Shown here piece by piece: positions 15,780 through 23,761 of a DNA stretch of 32,814 bases. Below the pieces are notes generated by a model, which saw only the letters and a program-made list of their open reading frames with translations, made no database searches and was not told the origin of the DNA. Every line of letters begins with the position of its first letter. Position 1 is the stretch's first letter. The stretch comes from Prevotellaceae bacterium UBA5903. GTDB lineage: Bacteria; Bacteroidota; Bacteroidia; Bacteroidales; Bacteroidaceae. The stretch spans positions 6,989-39,802 of the forward strand of contig DJEH01000138.1 of NCBI GenBank assembly GCA_002431845.1, written 5' to 3'. The position numbers and the translations under genes were made by a program.

Positions 15780-16277
15780 ATGAATGAACAGATAAATACC
15801 ACTATAAAACTCACTGAAGACGAGGCTAAGCAACGTGTAGAGAAGGCTGTTGAGCTATTTAAGCAAGGATATAATTGTTCGCAAAGTGTGGTAGCAGCTT
15901 TTGCCGATTTGTATGGTTTTACTAAGGAACAAGCATTGCGTATGTCTGCTTCATTTGGTGGTGGCATTGGCAGAATGCGCCAAACTTGTGGTGCAGCTTG
16001 CGGCATGTTTCTCTTAGCAGGACTTGATTGCGGTGCAACAGATGGTGCAGATCGTGCCGGAAAGAGTCATAATTATGCCGTAGTGCAACAGTTGGCGGAT
16101 GCTTTCAAACACATTAACGGAAGCATAATCTGTGCAGAATTGTTAGGCCTAAGCAAGCCTAATCACGACCCACAAGCCGAAGAGCGTACCGCTGCTTATT
16201 ACAAAAAGCGTCCATGTGCTGAAATGGTACGAACGGGGGCACAATTGTTTGCAGACTATCTGCTAAAACAGCAATAG
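15780..16277 (+). CDS. C_GCAxxG_C_C family protein
   Basis: 165 residues. After a short charged N-terminus come GYNCSQSVVAAFADLYG and ASFGGGIGRMRQTCGAACGMFLLAGLDCG, the cysteine/glycine pattern that names this family (Cys33, Cys70, Cys74, Cys84, and a further cysteine in RPCAEM near the C-terminus). The family is often described as redox-active or metal-associated, but its reaction is unknown. The gene diverges from the lipoprotein gene and converges with the acyltransferase gene. Confidence 0.85.
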   Translation: MNEQINTTIKLTEDEAKQRVEKAVELFKQGYNCSQSVVAAFADLYGFTKEQALRMSASFGGGIGRMRQTCGAACGMFLLAGLDCGATDGADRAGKSHNYAVVQQLADAFKHINGSIICAELLGLSKPNHDPQAEERTAAYYKKRPCAEMVRTGAQLFADYLLKQQ

Positions 16278-16320
16278 TAGTTGGTAAATCTTATGGTAAT
16301 AACAATCGTTGAAAGCACTC

Positions 16321-16875
16321 TTAGATTTGTTCAATAGCAAATTTTTCAGGGTGCTTTCCTTTTATGTCTTTATAATACTCCATAATGATTTTCATATCCT
16401 TGTCCACGTCTCCAGATGGGATGAGTGTTTGAGTACATATAATTTCTTTTTTAGCATAATCAAGGGCATAGAGTAGGATGGGGAGTTGTGCTTTAAGTGC
16501 TATGAAATAAAAGCCTCTTTTCCATTGAAGCACCTTAGAACGCGTGCCTTCGGGCGTTATGGCAAGTGAGAAGTTAGTTGATTCTTGCGCTTTTTCTGCC
16601 AAAAGGTCGGTCATGCTTGTATGTTTTTTTCGTTCAACGGCTATGCCACCAAGCTTTCTAAACAAAGAGCCAAGAGGCCAAAAGAACCATTCTTTTTTCA
16701 TTAAAAAGTTAGATGTCATGCCTATTGATGTGTAGTATAGTTCGCCTATCAAAAAGTCCCAGTTGCTTGTATGAGGTGCTACGCATATAATGCATTTCTT
16801 AGGTGTAGGCTGGTTTACATTTACTTTCCATCCCATCCAAGAATACAAAATAGTCTTACTTATATTTTTAAACAT
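16321..16875 (-). CDS. 1-acyl-sn-glycerol-3-phosphate acyltransferase-like protein
   Basis: 184 residues of the PlsC type. The catalytic HxxxxD motif is His35-Asp40 in VAPHTSNWDF, and the substrate-binding motif is ITPEGTRS (about 106-113), preceded by GGIAVER. Such enzymes acylate lysophosphatidic acid or related lysolipids at the inner face of the cytoplasmic membrane. It is shorter than classical PlsC, as usual for the Bacteroidetes form, and the exact acceptor is uncertain. The gene begins 16 bases after a strong hairpin belonging to the upstream minus-strand gene, so it is probably expressed from readthrough or its own weak promoter (a TAagTTTG element sits at 16976-16983 on the minus strand). 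Confidence 0.82.
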   Translation of the reverse strand: MFKNISKTILYSWMGWKVNVNQPTPKKCIICVAPHTSNWDFLIGELYYTSIGMTSNFLMKKEWFFWPLGSLFRKLGGIAVERKKHTSMTDLLAEKAQESTNFSLAITPEGTRSKVLQWKRGFYFIALKAQLPILLYALDYAKKEIICTQTLIPSGDVDKDMKIIMEYYKDIKGKHPEKFAIEQI

Positions 16876-16891
16876 AGAATGATAATTAAAA

Positions 16892-16946
16892 AATGAATTA
16901 TAAGCGGACTGTTCAAATAAAGTATAGCATCCGCTTATAATTCATT
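16892..16946 (-). terminator. Intrinsic terminator with perfect 17-bp stem
   Basis: AATGAATTATAAGCGGA (16892-16908) and its exact reverse complement (16930-16946) flank a 21-base loop. Read on the minus strand the stem is followed by a run of T (the A-run at 16885-16892), as expected for an intrinsic terminator of the gene ending at 17014 and the oxidoreductase operon behind it. Confidence 0.75.
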
Positions 16947-16987
16947 CTATAAATACATAATAAATATCGTTGTTACAAACTTATAAA

Positions 16988-17034
16988 TTAAGCCTTAACA
17001 ATGTGTTCATAGATTAAGCTTTAACAATACGTTC
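16988..17034 (-). repeat. Direct duplication of the 3' end of the 17014-17277 gene
   Basis: The last 21 bases of the gene (17014-17034, including the stop) recur just downstream at 16988-17008 with three mismatches and a 26-bp period. On the minus strand both copies read GAAC, two or three variable bases, ATTGTTAA, then GCTTAA. It looks like a small slippage duplication that left a second stop-bearing tail. Confidence 0.7.
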
Positions 17035-17277
17035 GCTAAGGTCATTAACCTTTTCAGTAAACTCTTGTTTAAGTTTTTGATAGAACTTATGTTCAACTTT
17101 TTTCTCTGTGTGGCTAATGCGACTTACGTATTCAGTGTGAAGTGCAAGCACCTCTTTCATCAAGTTATCAAGTGTTGCTTGGTCTGCTTGTTGGCACATG
17201 CTAAGTGCTACGCAATCAGCAAAAAGGTCGCCTGTTATTTGCTTGATGCTTTTCTTAAGTTTTCTACGGTTTGCCAT
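17014..17277 (-). CDS. Small helical hypothetical protein
   Basis: 87 residues starting MANRRKLKKSIKQITGDLFADCVALSM, highly charged and predicted mostly helical, with no membrane segment. I do not recognise a named domain. It starts 32 bp after the gamma subunit of the 2-oxoacid oxidoreductase on the same strand and ends just before an intrinsic terminator, so it is probably the last gene of that operon. Its 3' end is partly duplicated downstream. Confidence 0.7.
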   Translation of the reverse strand: MANRRKLKKSIKQITGDLFADCVALSMCQQADQATLDNLMKEVLALHTEYVSRISHTEKKVEHKFYQKLKQEFTEKVNDLSERIVKA

Positions 17278-17309
17278 ATTTTTAGCGTTTAGGAGTTGGT
17301 TGTAAATAG

Positions 17310-17849
17310 TTATTGAGTGATAATCTCTCTTCCTTTAAGAATTGCGCATTCGTTCATGGGCAATAAGTCGTGGTGTCTTTCGGGAAGCGTTTTATGGAGT
17401 GCTTTCATAATGCTTTCAATCGATACTATTGGATGCACATGCAAAAAGCCACCAAGTATAAACATGTTGAAGCATTTCATCATAGACATTTGAGCAGCTG
17501 TTTCCATTGCAGGAATGTGCCATGACGTAATGTCCTTACGCGAGGGCTTGTCAATGATGCCAAAGCTATCATATATAAGCGTTCCGCCGGCTTTAACTTT
17601 GGGTTGGAACTTATCAAGAGATGGCTGGTTAAGCAAAATAGCTGTATCATATTCGCTTAGGATAGGAGAGGAAATTGGTTCATCACTAATGATAACTGTG
17701 ACGTTAGCCGTACCACCACGTTGTTCCGGACCATAAGCAGGCATCCATGTAACCTCTTTACCTTCCATAAGTGCAGCGTATGCAAGGATTTTTCCCATTG
17801 AGAGAACGCCTTGACCACCAAAGCCAGATATAATGATTTCTTGTTTCAT
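17310..17849 (-). CDS. 2-oxoacid:ferredoxin oxidoreductase, gamma subunit
   Basis: 179 residues with the family's opening IIISGFGGQGVLSMGKILAYAA and the PAYGPEQRGGTANV segment of the gamma domain. With the alpha and beta subunits encoded upstream it forms a CoA-dependent enzyme that oxidatively decarboxylates a 2-oxoacid and passes electrons to ferredoxin. The gene starts 8 bp after the beta-subunit gene, so the two are probably translationally coupled. The substrate (2-oxoglutarate or branched-chain 2-oxoacid) cannot be settled from the sequence. Confidence 0.88.
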   Translation of the reverse strand: MKQEIIISGFGGQGVLSMGKILAYAALMEGKEVTWMPAYGPEQRGGTANVTVIISDEPISSPILSEYDTAILLNQPSLDKFQPKVKAGGTLIYDSFGIIDKPSRKDITSWHIPAMETAAQMSMMKCFNMFILGGFLHVHPIVSIESIMKALHKTLPERHHDLLPMNECAILKGREIITQ

Positions 17850-17857
17850 AAAACTGC

Positions 17858-18619
17858 TTATTTATCTTTCAAGTCACCAATATGGTAGAAGTCAAACATG
17901 TGTTCTTCCATCCATTCATTGGCTTTAATCGGAGAGAGTTTCCAACCCGAAGAGCAAGTAGATACTATTTCCACCAAGTTTGATCCCTTGCCTTGCATAG
18001 AGTTTTCAAATGCATGTCGGATAGCCTTTTTAGCCTTTTTGATTGCAGCCACACTATGCACACTTTGTCGTGTAACGTATGCAGTGCCTTCAAGTTGAGC
18101 CGCAAGGTCAGTAATATTAAGAGGGTATCCGTGCAGTTTAGGATCGCGTCCGTATGGGCAAGTAACGGTTTTCATTCCCAACAATGTAGTTGGTGCCATT
18201 TGTCCACCAGTCATACCATAGATTGCATTGTTTATGAAAATCATAGTGATATTTTCGCCTCTGTTTAGTGCATGGATAGTCTCGGCTGTACCAATGCAAG
18301 CTAAGTCGCCATCGCCTTGATAGGTAAAAACTAAGCGATCGGGCCATAAGCGTTTACAAGCTGTAGCAAGTGCAGGCGCACGACCATGAGCCGCTTCTTG
18401 CCAGTCTATATCAATGTATCGGTATGCAAAAACGGCACATCCTACGGGACTTATACCAATGGTTTTCTCTTCCATGCCCATTTCTGCAATTACCTCAGCA
18501 ACCAGTTTATGCACAACACCGTGTGAGCAACCAGGGCAGTAGTGCATATCGGTATTGTTAAGAAGCTTTGGCTTTTCGTAAACCAAGTTCTCTGGTTTTA
18601 TAATTTCTTCTCTTGTCAT
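17858..18619 (-). CDS. 2-oxoacid:ferredoxin oxidoreductase, beta (TPP-binding) subunit
   Basis: 253 residues. The thiamine-diphosphate motif is GDGD at 102-105 followed after about 25 residues by the Asn pair IFINN. CPGC (28-31) and ISPVGC (about 56-61) are typical of the KorB/VorB beta subunits, which use such cysteines to hold a [4Fe-4S] cluster. It forms the active site with the alpha subunit. Between this gene and the alpha gene lies a small membrane-protein gene, an unusual interruption. Length is normal for a beta subunit. Confidence 0.9.
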   Translation of the reverse strand: MTREEIIKPENLVYEKPKLLNNTDMHYCPGCSHGVVHKLVAEVIAEMGMEEKTIGISPVGCAVFAYRYIDIDWQEAAHGRAPALATACKRLWPDRLVFTYQGDGDLACIGTAETIHALNRGENITMIFINNAIYGMTGGQMAPTTLLGMKTVTCPYGRDPKLHGYPLNITDLAAQLEGTAYVTRQSVHSVAAIKKAKKAIRHAFENSMQGKGSNLVEIVSTCSSGWKLSPIKANEWMEEHMFDFYHIGDLKDK

Positions 18620-18760
18620 GAAAAATGTTCTTGACTGAATAATATGTTAAAGTGCTTGTTCTTTTTGTTTAGGCATTGAGGGCCTTGTGTCAAAGTAGAG
18701 CAGTTTGCAAATACATTTATTATATAGAGAGTACTATCTAAATAATGTATAAGTAAGCAC

Positions 18761-19027
18761 CTATTTCCTTAGTCCAGGCATCCTAAGTAGGACTTCCACC
18801 ATTTTGATAAGCACGGCAAAAAGACCTACTCCATACCAAATCATGATGTGGTTGTTATCTACTAATATTCCAATCATTGCAGCAAGTGCCACTAATATGA
18901 ATATGCTATTAAGGATGTTGCGCAAGAACAAGTTTTTGGCTTTTTGTCGTCTTTCTTCTTGTTGCTGTTGCGGATTGCGCAATCGTTCCAACATATTGTG
19001 TTTATTCGAAAAAGGATTGTTCAGCAC
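18761..19027 (-). CDS. Small two-segment membrane protein inside the oxidoreductase operon
   Basis: 88 residues from a GTG at 19027, or 77 from an ATG at 18994, which may be the true start. A basic, glutamine-rich N-terminal part (LRNPQQQQEERRQKAK) precedes two hydrophobic segments (ILNSIFILVALAAMIGILV and IMIWYGVGLFAVLIKMV). I do not recognise a family. It lies between the alpha gene (74 bp upstream) and the beta gene (141 bp downstream) on the same strand, so it is probably co-transcribed. A membrane-tethering role for the complex is possible but is only a guess. Confidence 0.65.
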   Translation of the reverse strand: MLNNPFSNKHNMLERLRNPQQQQEERRQKAKNLFLRNILNSIFILVALAAMIGILVDNNHIMIWYGVGLFAVLIKMVEVLLRMPGLRK

Positions 19028-19101
19028 TTTGTTTGTATTATTTATTGGATGAGTTAAATAGATAGAATAAATAAAATTAGGATGCCTTGTGTTAGAGGTT
19101 G

Positions 19102-20193
19102 TTATTTCTGCAAATTCTTTAGTGCATCAATGATTTCGTTAGGGTCTGGAACGATACCTCCCAAACGGCCATAATGCTCAATAGAAATGTTGCTTCCTGC
19201 TGCAGCATATTTAACATCGAATATCATTTGTCCTGCATTAATCTCAACCACCAACATACCTTTAACCCTTTCAGAAAGTGCTTTGATTTCTTTTTCGGGG
19301 AAAGGCCAGAGCGTGATAGGACGGAAAAGTCCCACTTTCATTCCTTGTTTGCGGGCAGTTTCCATAGCCTTTTGCGAAATGCGTGCTGCCGACCCAAAAG
19401 CTACGATTACGTATTCGGCATCATCGGTATGCAACTCTTCATAGCGCACCTCATTATCTTTGGCCGCTTGATATTTCTCTTGTAGATGTAGGTTCTTAGC
19501 CTCCATCTTAGCTGGATCAAGTTCGAGTGATGTCATAACCTGAGGACCGCGCTTAAAGAGTCCGTGTCCATTAGTAGCCCAAGGACACTCTTCTGCTATT
19601 TCCTCTTCGGTGCGACGTGGTTTAAAGGGTGGCAACACAACCTTTTCCATCATTTGTCCGATAACACCATCCGACAAAATCATTACAGGGTTACGATAGC
19701 GAAAGGCAAGAGTAAAGGCAAGGTCTACAAAGTCTGCCATCTCTTGAACAGAGGCAGGAGCCAATACAATCACGTTATAGTCGCCATTGCCTCCACCGCG
19801 AGTAGCTTGGTTGTAGTCGCTTTGCGAAGGTTGTATCGTACCTAATCCAGGGCCACCACGTTGCACATTTACGATTAATCCGGGTATTTCAGCACCAGCC
19901 ATATAGCTTATGCCCTCTTGCATGAGGGCTACGCCGGGCGAAGAAGAAGAGGTCATCACACGTTTACCCGTGCCGCCACCACCATAAAGCATATTGATAG
20001 CAGCCACTTCGCTTTCAGCTTGTAGAACCACCATACCTGTAGTTTCCCAAGGCTTAAGTTCAGCCAAAGTTTCAAGCACTTCGCTTTGTGGAGTGATGGG
20101 ATAACCAAAATATCCATCGCATCCGCATCTAATAGCGGCATGCGCTATGGCTTCGTTTCCTTTAAGAAGGAGCACTTCGTTTTCTTCGTTCAT
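19102..20193 (-). CDS. vorB: 2-oxoacid:ferredoxin oxidoreductase, alpha subunit (VorB type)
   Basis: 363 residues of the alpha (pyrimidine-binding) subunit. The YPITPQSE motif is at 31-38 and a TSSSSPGVALMQEGISYMAGAE stretch follows, both hallmarks of the PorA/KorA/VorB family. Bacteroidetes proteins of this length are usually named VorB (3-methyl-2-oxobutanoate dehydrogenase subunit), though the same complex may act on 2-oxoglutarate. It works with the beta and gamma subunits encoded downstream and the small ferredoxin encoded 77 bp upstream. These complexes are cytoplasmic and oxygen-sensitive, fitting an anaerobe. Confidence 0.9.
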   Translation of the reverse strand: MNEENEVLLLKGNEAIAHAAIRCGCDGYFGYPITPQSEVLETLAELKPWETTGMVVLQAESEVAAINMLYGGGGTGKRVMTSSSSPGVALMQEGISYMAGAEIPGLIVNVQRGGPGLGTIQPSQSDYNQATRGGGNGDYNVIVLAPASVQEMADFVDLAFTLAFRYRNPVMILSDGVIGQMMEKVVLPPFKPRRTEEEIAEECPWATNGHGLFKRGPQVMTSLELDPAKMEAKNLHLQEKYQAAKDNEVRYEELHTDDAEYVIVAFGSAARISQKAMETARKQGMKVGLFRPITLWPFPEKEIKALSERVKGMLVVEINAGQMIFDVKYAAAGSNISIEHYGRLGGIVPDPNEIIDALKNLQK

Positions 20194-20270
20194 AGAAGTA
20201 TGTTTAAAGAAATCTTAAGGTCTGAATGTTTGTATAAGTAAGCATTGCAGACTATTTCTTTTGTTCTTAA

Positions 20271-20498
20271 TTATTTCTCTTTAGCTTGGTATACACTTAT
20301 GCATCCGTCAGGGCACACGATGGCACACGATGCACATCCAATGCAAGCATCATTTATTTGTTGGCAAAAAGCGTATCCCTTATGGTTTACTTCGTTTTTG
20401 GATAATGCGATAGCGTGAGTAGGGCATGCCACTACGCATAAAGCACATCCCTTGCATCGGTTTGTATCGATGACAAGAGCTCCTTTTATTTTACTCAT
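20271..20498 (-). CDS. Ferredoxin-type 2x[4Fe-4S] subunit
   Basis: 75 residues with two full CxxCxxCxxxCP motifs: Cys15, 18, 21, 25 and Cys52, 55, 58, 62. It is a bacterial-type dicluster ferredoxin or delta subunit that would carry electrons within or away from the 2-oxoacid oxidoreductase encoded just downstream. It has the right length for a delta subunit with no fused domain. Confidence 0.9.
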   Translation of the reverse strand: MSKIKGALVIDTNRCKGCALCVVACPTHAIALSKNEVNHKGYAFCQQINDACIGCASCAIVCPDGCISVYQAKEK

Positions 20499-20601
20499 TT
20501 TAGAATAAGTTTATAACTTCATTATTTGCCTTAACAGGTGTTCATTTTCGAACCTCAGCAGGGCGGTTTATGGCAATTTCTCTATGTGTATGTATTTCCT
20601 T

Positions 20602-20883
20602 TTATTGGTTATACATATCTTTGTTATAGAATGCCATAATATCTTCAAGCATGAGTCTGCATTCTGTTGCAGGCCCATTGGGGGCGATGTTTTCTGATTG
20701 CATAAATGCGCTCATGGCCTTTCCCCATTGCGAACGTTTCATGTAGAGCTTACCTTTTAGGTAGTAAAACAATGAATTATTCTTGCCTTCTTCGCATGAT
20801 TGCTGCAATAAGTTTTCAGCTTTTGCCAGGTCGTTGGCTTGTAGAGCGTCACTTATTTCTTGTAAAGTGTTCCTTTTGTTCAT
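20602..20883 (-). CDS. TPR-like small protein
   Basis: About 93 residues from the ATG at 20883 (an ATG at 20895 adds four residues). The sequence reads as two helical-hairpin repeats (DALQANDLAKAENLLQQSCEE and YLKGKLYMKRSQWGKAMSAFMQSENIAPN), matching the spacing of tetratricopeptide repeats. The -7-like element at 20907-20914 lies so close to the first ATG that the second start is favoured. It is the first gene of the minus-strand run leading into the oxidoreductase operon, 103 bp before the ferredoxin gene. It probably mediates protein contacts; the partner is unknown. Confidence 0.75.
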   Translation of the reverse strand: MNKRNTLQEISDALQANDLAKAENLLQQSCEEGKNNSLFYYLKGKLYMKRSQWGKAMSAFMQSENIAPNGPATECRLMLEDIMAFYNKDMYNQ

Positions 20884-20906
20884 AGAACTTGGCATTTTAC
20901 TACAAG

Positions 20907-20914
20907 CAAAGTTA
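20907..20914 (-). promoter_or_regulatory. Candidate -7 element for the TPR/oxidoreductase operon
   Basis: TAACTTTG on the minus strand fits TAnnTTTG and stands about 24 bases upstream of the ATG at 20883. I see no good TTTG at the expected distance further upstream, so the promoter is only a candidate. Confidence 0.45.
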
Positions 20915-21023
20915 CTGCTATTTCTCTAATATAAGAACTATTTATGTCTTTTTTTAGATTACTTAACGTTATAATATTGTTCTATACTTCGGATATATAG
21001 GTAATAATTGCTTGTGTTTTAAC

Positions 21024-21043
21024 GAAAAACCCCTTATTGGGGT
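21024..21043 (-). terminator. Intrinsic terminator after the kinase-RapZ gene
   Basis: On the minus strand ACCCC-AATAA-GGGGT forms a five-pair GC-rich stem with a five-base loop, followed at once by TTTTT. It starts only 4 bases after the stop codon at 21047 and closes the six-gene minus-strand run. Confidence 0.7.
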
Positions 21044-21046
21044 ATT

Positions 21047-22516
21047 CTATTTCAGAACAGACGATATGCCTTGTTCTCGGTGACATATATGTACCTCAAT
21101 GCCGAACTTTTGGTGGATATGCTCTGCCAGATGTTGGGCTGAGTACACGCTTCTATGGCGTCCGCCCGTGCAGCCAAAGCAGAACATGAGGTTGGTAAAT
21201 CCGCGTTGCATATAGCGTTCTACGTGTGCATCGGCAAGTTTGTAAACAGAGTCGAGGAAGGTCAATATTTCGCCATCATCTTCCAAAAATTTAATGACGG
21301 GGGCATCCAATCCTGTGAGGGGTTTATATTGTTCGTATCTGCCAGGATTGTGTGTACTTCGGCAGTCAAACACGTATCCCCCTCCGTTGCCCGATGTGTC
21401 TTCGGGTATTCCTTTTTTGTAGCTAAAGCTAAATACGCGCACAACGAGTGGTCCTTGACCATCGTATTTTGATACAGATGCTTTGCCCAACTCAACGTTT
21501 TTTTGGTCGAATTGTGGCAAGTCTACCATGCGTTGTAGTGTGTCTGCCAAGTATGGATAGTTGTTAGCTGCGTCTTCGAGTAGTAGTCGGCGAAGATTTT
21601 GTATAGCCAACGGAATACTATCTAAAAAGTACTTTTTGCGTTCAAAGTAGCCTCGCAATCCGTATGCACCCAGCACTTGCAGAATGCGGAAGAGAACAAA
21701 TAGTTGCAAGCGTCTTCTAAAGCCGTTTTCATCGAAATTGGGCAATAACGTTTTCACCTCGCTAACATAGGCATCAATAAGTTCGTTGCGCAACGTTTGT
21801 GGATAGCGAGCTGAGGCTTGCCACAGAAACGAGGCTATGTCGTATTGCAATGGTCCCTGCATGCCCCCTTGGAAGTCGATAAAGAAAGGTTTGTTGCCTT
21901 TTAACATCACGTTTCGTGCTTGAAAGTCGCGATAAAGAAAAAAGTGTTCGTCATCGTTGCTTGCCAAGTCGTTAGCCATGCGTTGCAAGTCGGTTTCCAA
22001 CTTGATTTCATCAAATGGCATGTCTGTTGTCTTCAGAAAACTATATTTAAAATAGTTTAGGTCAAACATAGCTGCCTGGTGGTCAAAACGTATGGGAGGA
22101 ATACAATGTGAAAAGTCAAGTCCTTCAGCCCCTTTAATTTGCACGTGTGCCAAGTCACAAATTGTCTGGCGGAGTAGTTCTTTATCCTCCTCGCTATAAG
22201 TGTAGTTGTTTTTACGTGCAGATGCCAAGGCGTCGTAAAGAGCCGTGTGTCCAAGGTCTTGCTGTATGTAGCAGCCGTAGTCGCTACTTACAGCATAGAT
22301 TTGTGGCATAGGTAACCCTTTGCTCGTGAAGTGCTTAGCCAAATATACAAAGCACTTATTTTCAACCACCGAGGGACCAATAACCCCAATAACGCTTGTG
22401 CCGTCGTCGTTGAACATACGCACATACTGCCTATTGCTGCCAGCTTTAGGTAGCGTTTCTACTTTAGGCGAAGCTTGCCCTTTCCATTCCTTATATAGTG
22501 AGAGTAATTGTTTCAT
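21047..22516 (-). CDS. Phosphotransferase (AmgK-like sugar kinase) fused to RapZ C-terminal domain
   Basis: 489 residues with two domains. Residues about 20-310 form an aminoglycoside-phosphotransferase-type kinase: LYRDFQARN (Asp197, Asn202) is the catalytic loop and FFIDFQGG (Asp214) the metal-binding motif, as in AmgK-type anomeric sugar kinases of cell-wall recycling. Residues about 356-489 match the C-terminal half of RapZ, with FSYKKGIPED, VFDCRSTHNPG and FGCTGGRHRSVYSAQHLAEHI. RapZ's N-terminal P-loop domain is absent. In E. coli the RapZ C-terminal domain senses glucosamine-6-phosphate and binds sRNA, so this fusion could link amino-sugar phosphorylation to sensing. The gene is last in its operon, before a terminator. 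No adjacent murU-like gene is present. Confidence 0.85.
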   Translation of the reverse strand: MKQLLSLYKEWKGQASPKVETLPKAGSNRQYVRMFNDDGTSVIGVIGPSVVENKCFVYLAKHFTSKGLPMPQIYAVSSDYGCYIQQDLGHTALYDALASARKNNYTYSEEDKELLRQTICDLAHVQIKGAEGLDFSHCIPPIRFDHQAAMFDLNYFKYSFLKTTDMPFDEIKLETDLQRMANDLASNDDEHFFLYRDFQARNVMLKGNKPFFIDFQGGMQGPLQYDIASFLWQASARYPQTLRNELIDAYVSEVKTLLPNFDENGFRRRLQLFVLFRILQVLGAYGLRGYFERKKYFLDSIPLAIQNLRRLLLEDAANNYPYLADTLQRMVDLPQFDQKNVELGKASVSKYDGQGPLVVRVFSFSYKKGIPEDTSGNGGGYVFDCRSTHNPGRYEQYKPLTGLDAPVIKFLEDDGEILTFLDSVYKLADAHVERYMQRGFTNLMFCFGCTGGRHRSVYSAQHLAEHIHQKFGIEVHICHREQGISSVLK

Positions 22517-22547
22517 CGTAAATGTCAGAAGTGTGTTATGTTCAAAA

Positions 22548-23747
22548 TTATTCTTTTCTAAACCAAATGCTCATTACCTTTTTGCGTATGGCAATAATGT
22601 TAATGATAGAGACCAATATAAATATGCCACCTCCTGTGAGCAGAGCGGGCAACATGCTACCGCTTTTAAGCGAAGGGAATATAAGGCTGATAACCCCCAT
22701 ATAGTAACTACGGATGGCTATGAGCAATATAAAAGCAATAATCAGTGTGGCAGCATTCATGCCAAGGGTGAGGAGTTGATAGGGCCTACTCACTCTGTCG
22801 GGACTATAGCCGATGAGCAACAGGTTCTCAAGTTTTTGCGTATTTTTCTGAACCAGTAAGTAAATACTCAACATCAAAATGTAGAACGATAAGATGCTAA
22901 CCAACAGTCCTACCAACATCACCATGCTTACCACCACCTTTAAGAAATAAGTAGTTTTGCCCGCATCAAGTTTGTTGTCTTCAACGTCATAGCCCTTTTG
23001 TTGCATATATTGGGCAATACGTGAGTCGGTTGGATTGTTCACTTCGAGTATCACTCTTGAAGGGTCTTCGGTTTTTCCAGGTTCGTATGTATTATTGCTC
23101 CAATCAATAAAACTTTGTGGCACAAGGATTGTGTTGAGACGGCTTGAAAAACCGAGTACTTTACCATTAAACTGTGCATGTTGTCCATTAGCATTTATAA
23201 AGATGCGCATATCAATCATGCCTACCAAACCATCGCTCACCTTGGGCAAGTTGCGGCTTTGAGCAAAGCCAAAGTTGTAGAGAGCTATGTAAGTACGTGG
23301 TAGTATAACAGGCACAGTGTTGTCGCCAGGAGTGTAGTGCCAGTCGGCAGCGTCGGCGTCTACAAAGCTATCGGGTACGGCTTCAAAAAACATCTCCGTG
23401 TTGAGTGGTTCAGAGCCTTTCATGCCCATTGCAGCCGACACTTTATATTGTGATGAAGTAAAGCTACCCACTTTTTTGCAGAAGGGCTGTTTGCCTATGT
23501 CCTCAATGTCGAAGGTAGAGAAGGAGTTGCTACGTCCCGATAGTGTGCCAACCGTAGTGATGTGTTTCGACACCACTAAGAAGTTGTTGTTAATAAAACT
23601 ATCCTCTTCTGTAAAAACAGGAATAATATCTTTATAAAATTGAATGCCCAGCATAACAACCCACATGCCAAAGAGATTGGCAAAGAAGAAACCAGCAAAC
23701 TGTGAGAGGCTAATATGTTGTCGGAGCAATTTCCAAATCAAGTTCAT
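22548..23747 (-). CDS. FtsX/LolE-like ABC transporter permease
   Basis: 399 residues with the FtsX/MacB/LolCE topology: one N-terminal membrane segment (about 18-38, FAGFFFANLFGMWVVMLGIQF), a large periplasmic region of roughly 230 residues, then three C-terminal membrane segments. Such permeases act as mechanotransmission-type ABC transporters on lipoproteins, peptides or cell-wall enzymes. It begins 14 bp after the ATPase gene, and only one permease gene is present, so a homodimer is likely. The substrate is not evident. Confidence 0.8.
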   Translation of the reverse strand: MNLIWKLLRQHISLSQFAGFFFANLFGMWVVMLGIQFYKDIIPVFTEEDSFINNNFLVVSKHITTVGTLSGRSNSFSTFDIEDIGKQPFCKKVGSFTSSQYKVSAAMGMKGSEPLNTEMFFEAVPDSFVDADAADWHYTPGDNTVPVILPRTYIALYNFGFAQSRNLPKVSDGLVGMIDMRIFINANGQHAQFNGKVLGFSSRLNTILVPQSFIDWSNNTYEPGKTEDPSRVILEVNNPTDSRIAQYMQQKGYDVEDNKLDAGKTTYFLKVVVSMVMLVGLLVSILSFYILMLSIYLLVQKNTQKLENLLLIGYSPDRVSRPYQLLTLGMNAATLIIAFILLIAIRSYYMGVISLIFPSLKSGSMLPALLTGGGIFILVSIINIIAIRKKVMSIWFRKE

Positions 23748-23761
23748 TGTTATATGCTAAT

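Noticed and set aside
22320..22859. 179-codon plus-strand reading frame
   Set aside because: It overlaps the well-supported kinase-RapZ and permease genes on the other strand and has no recognisable protein features.
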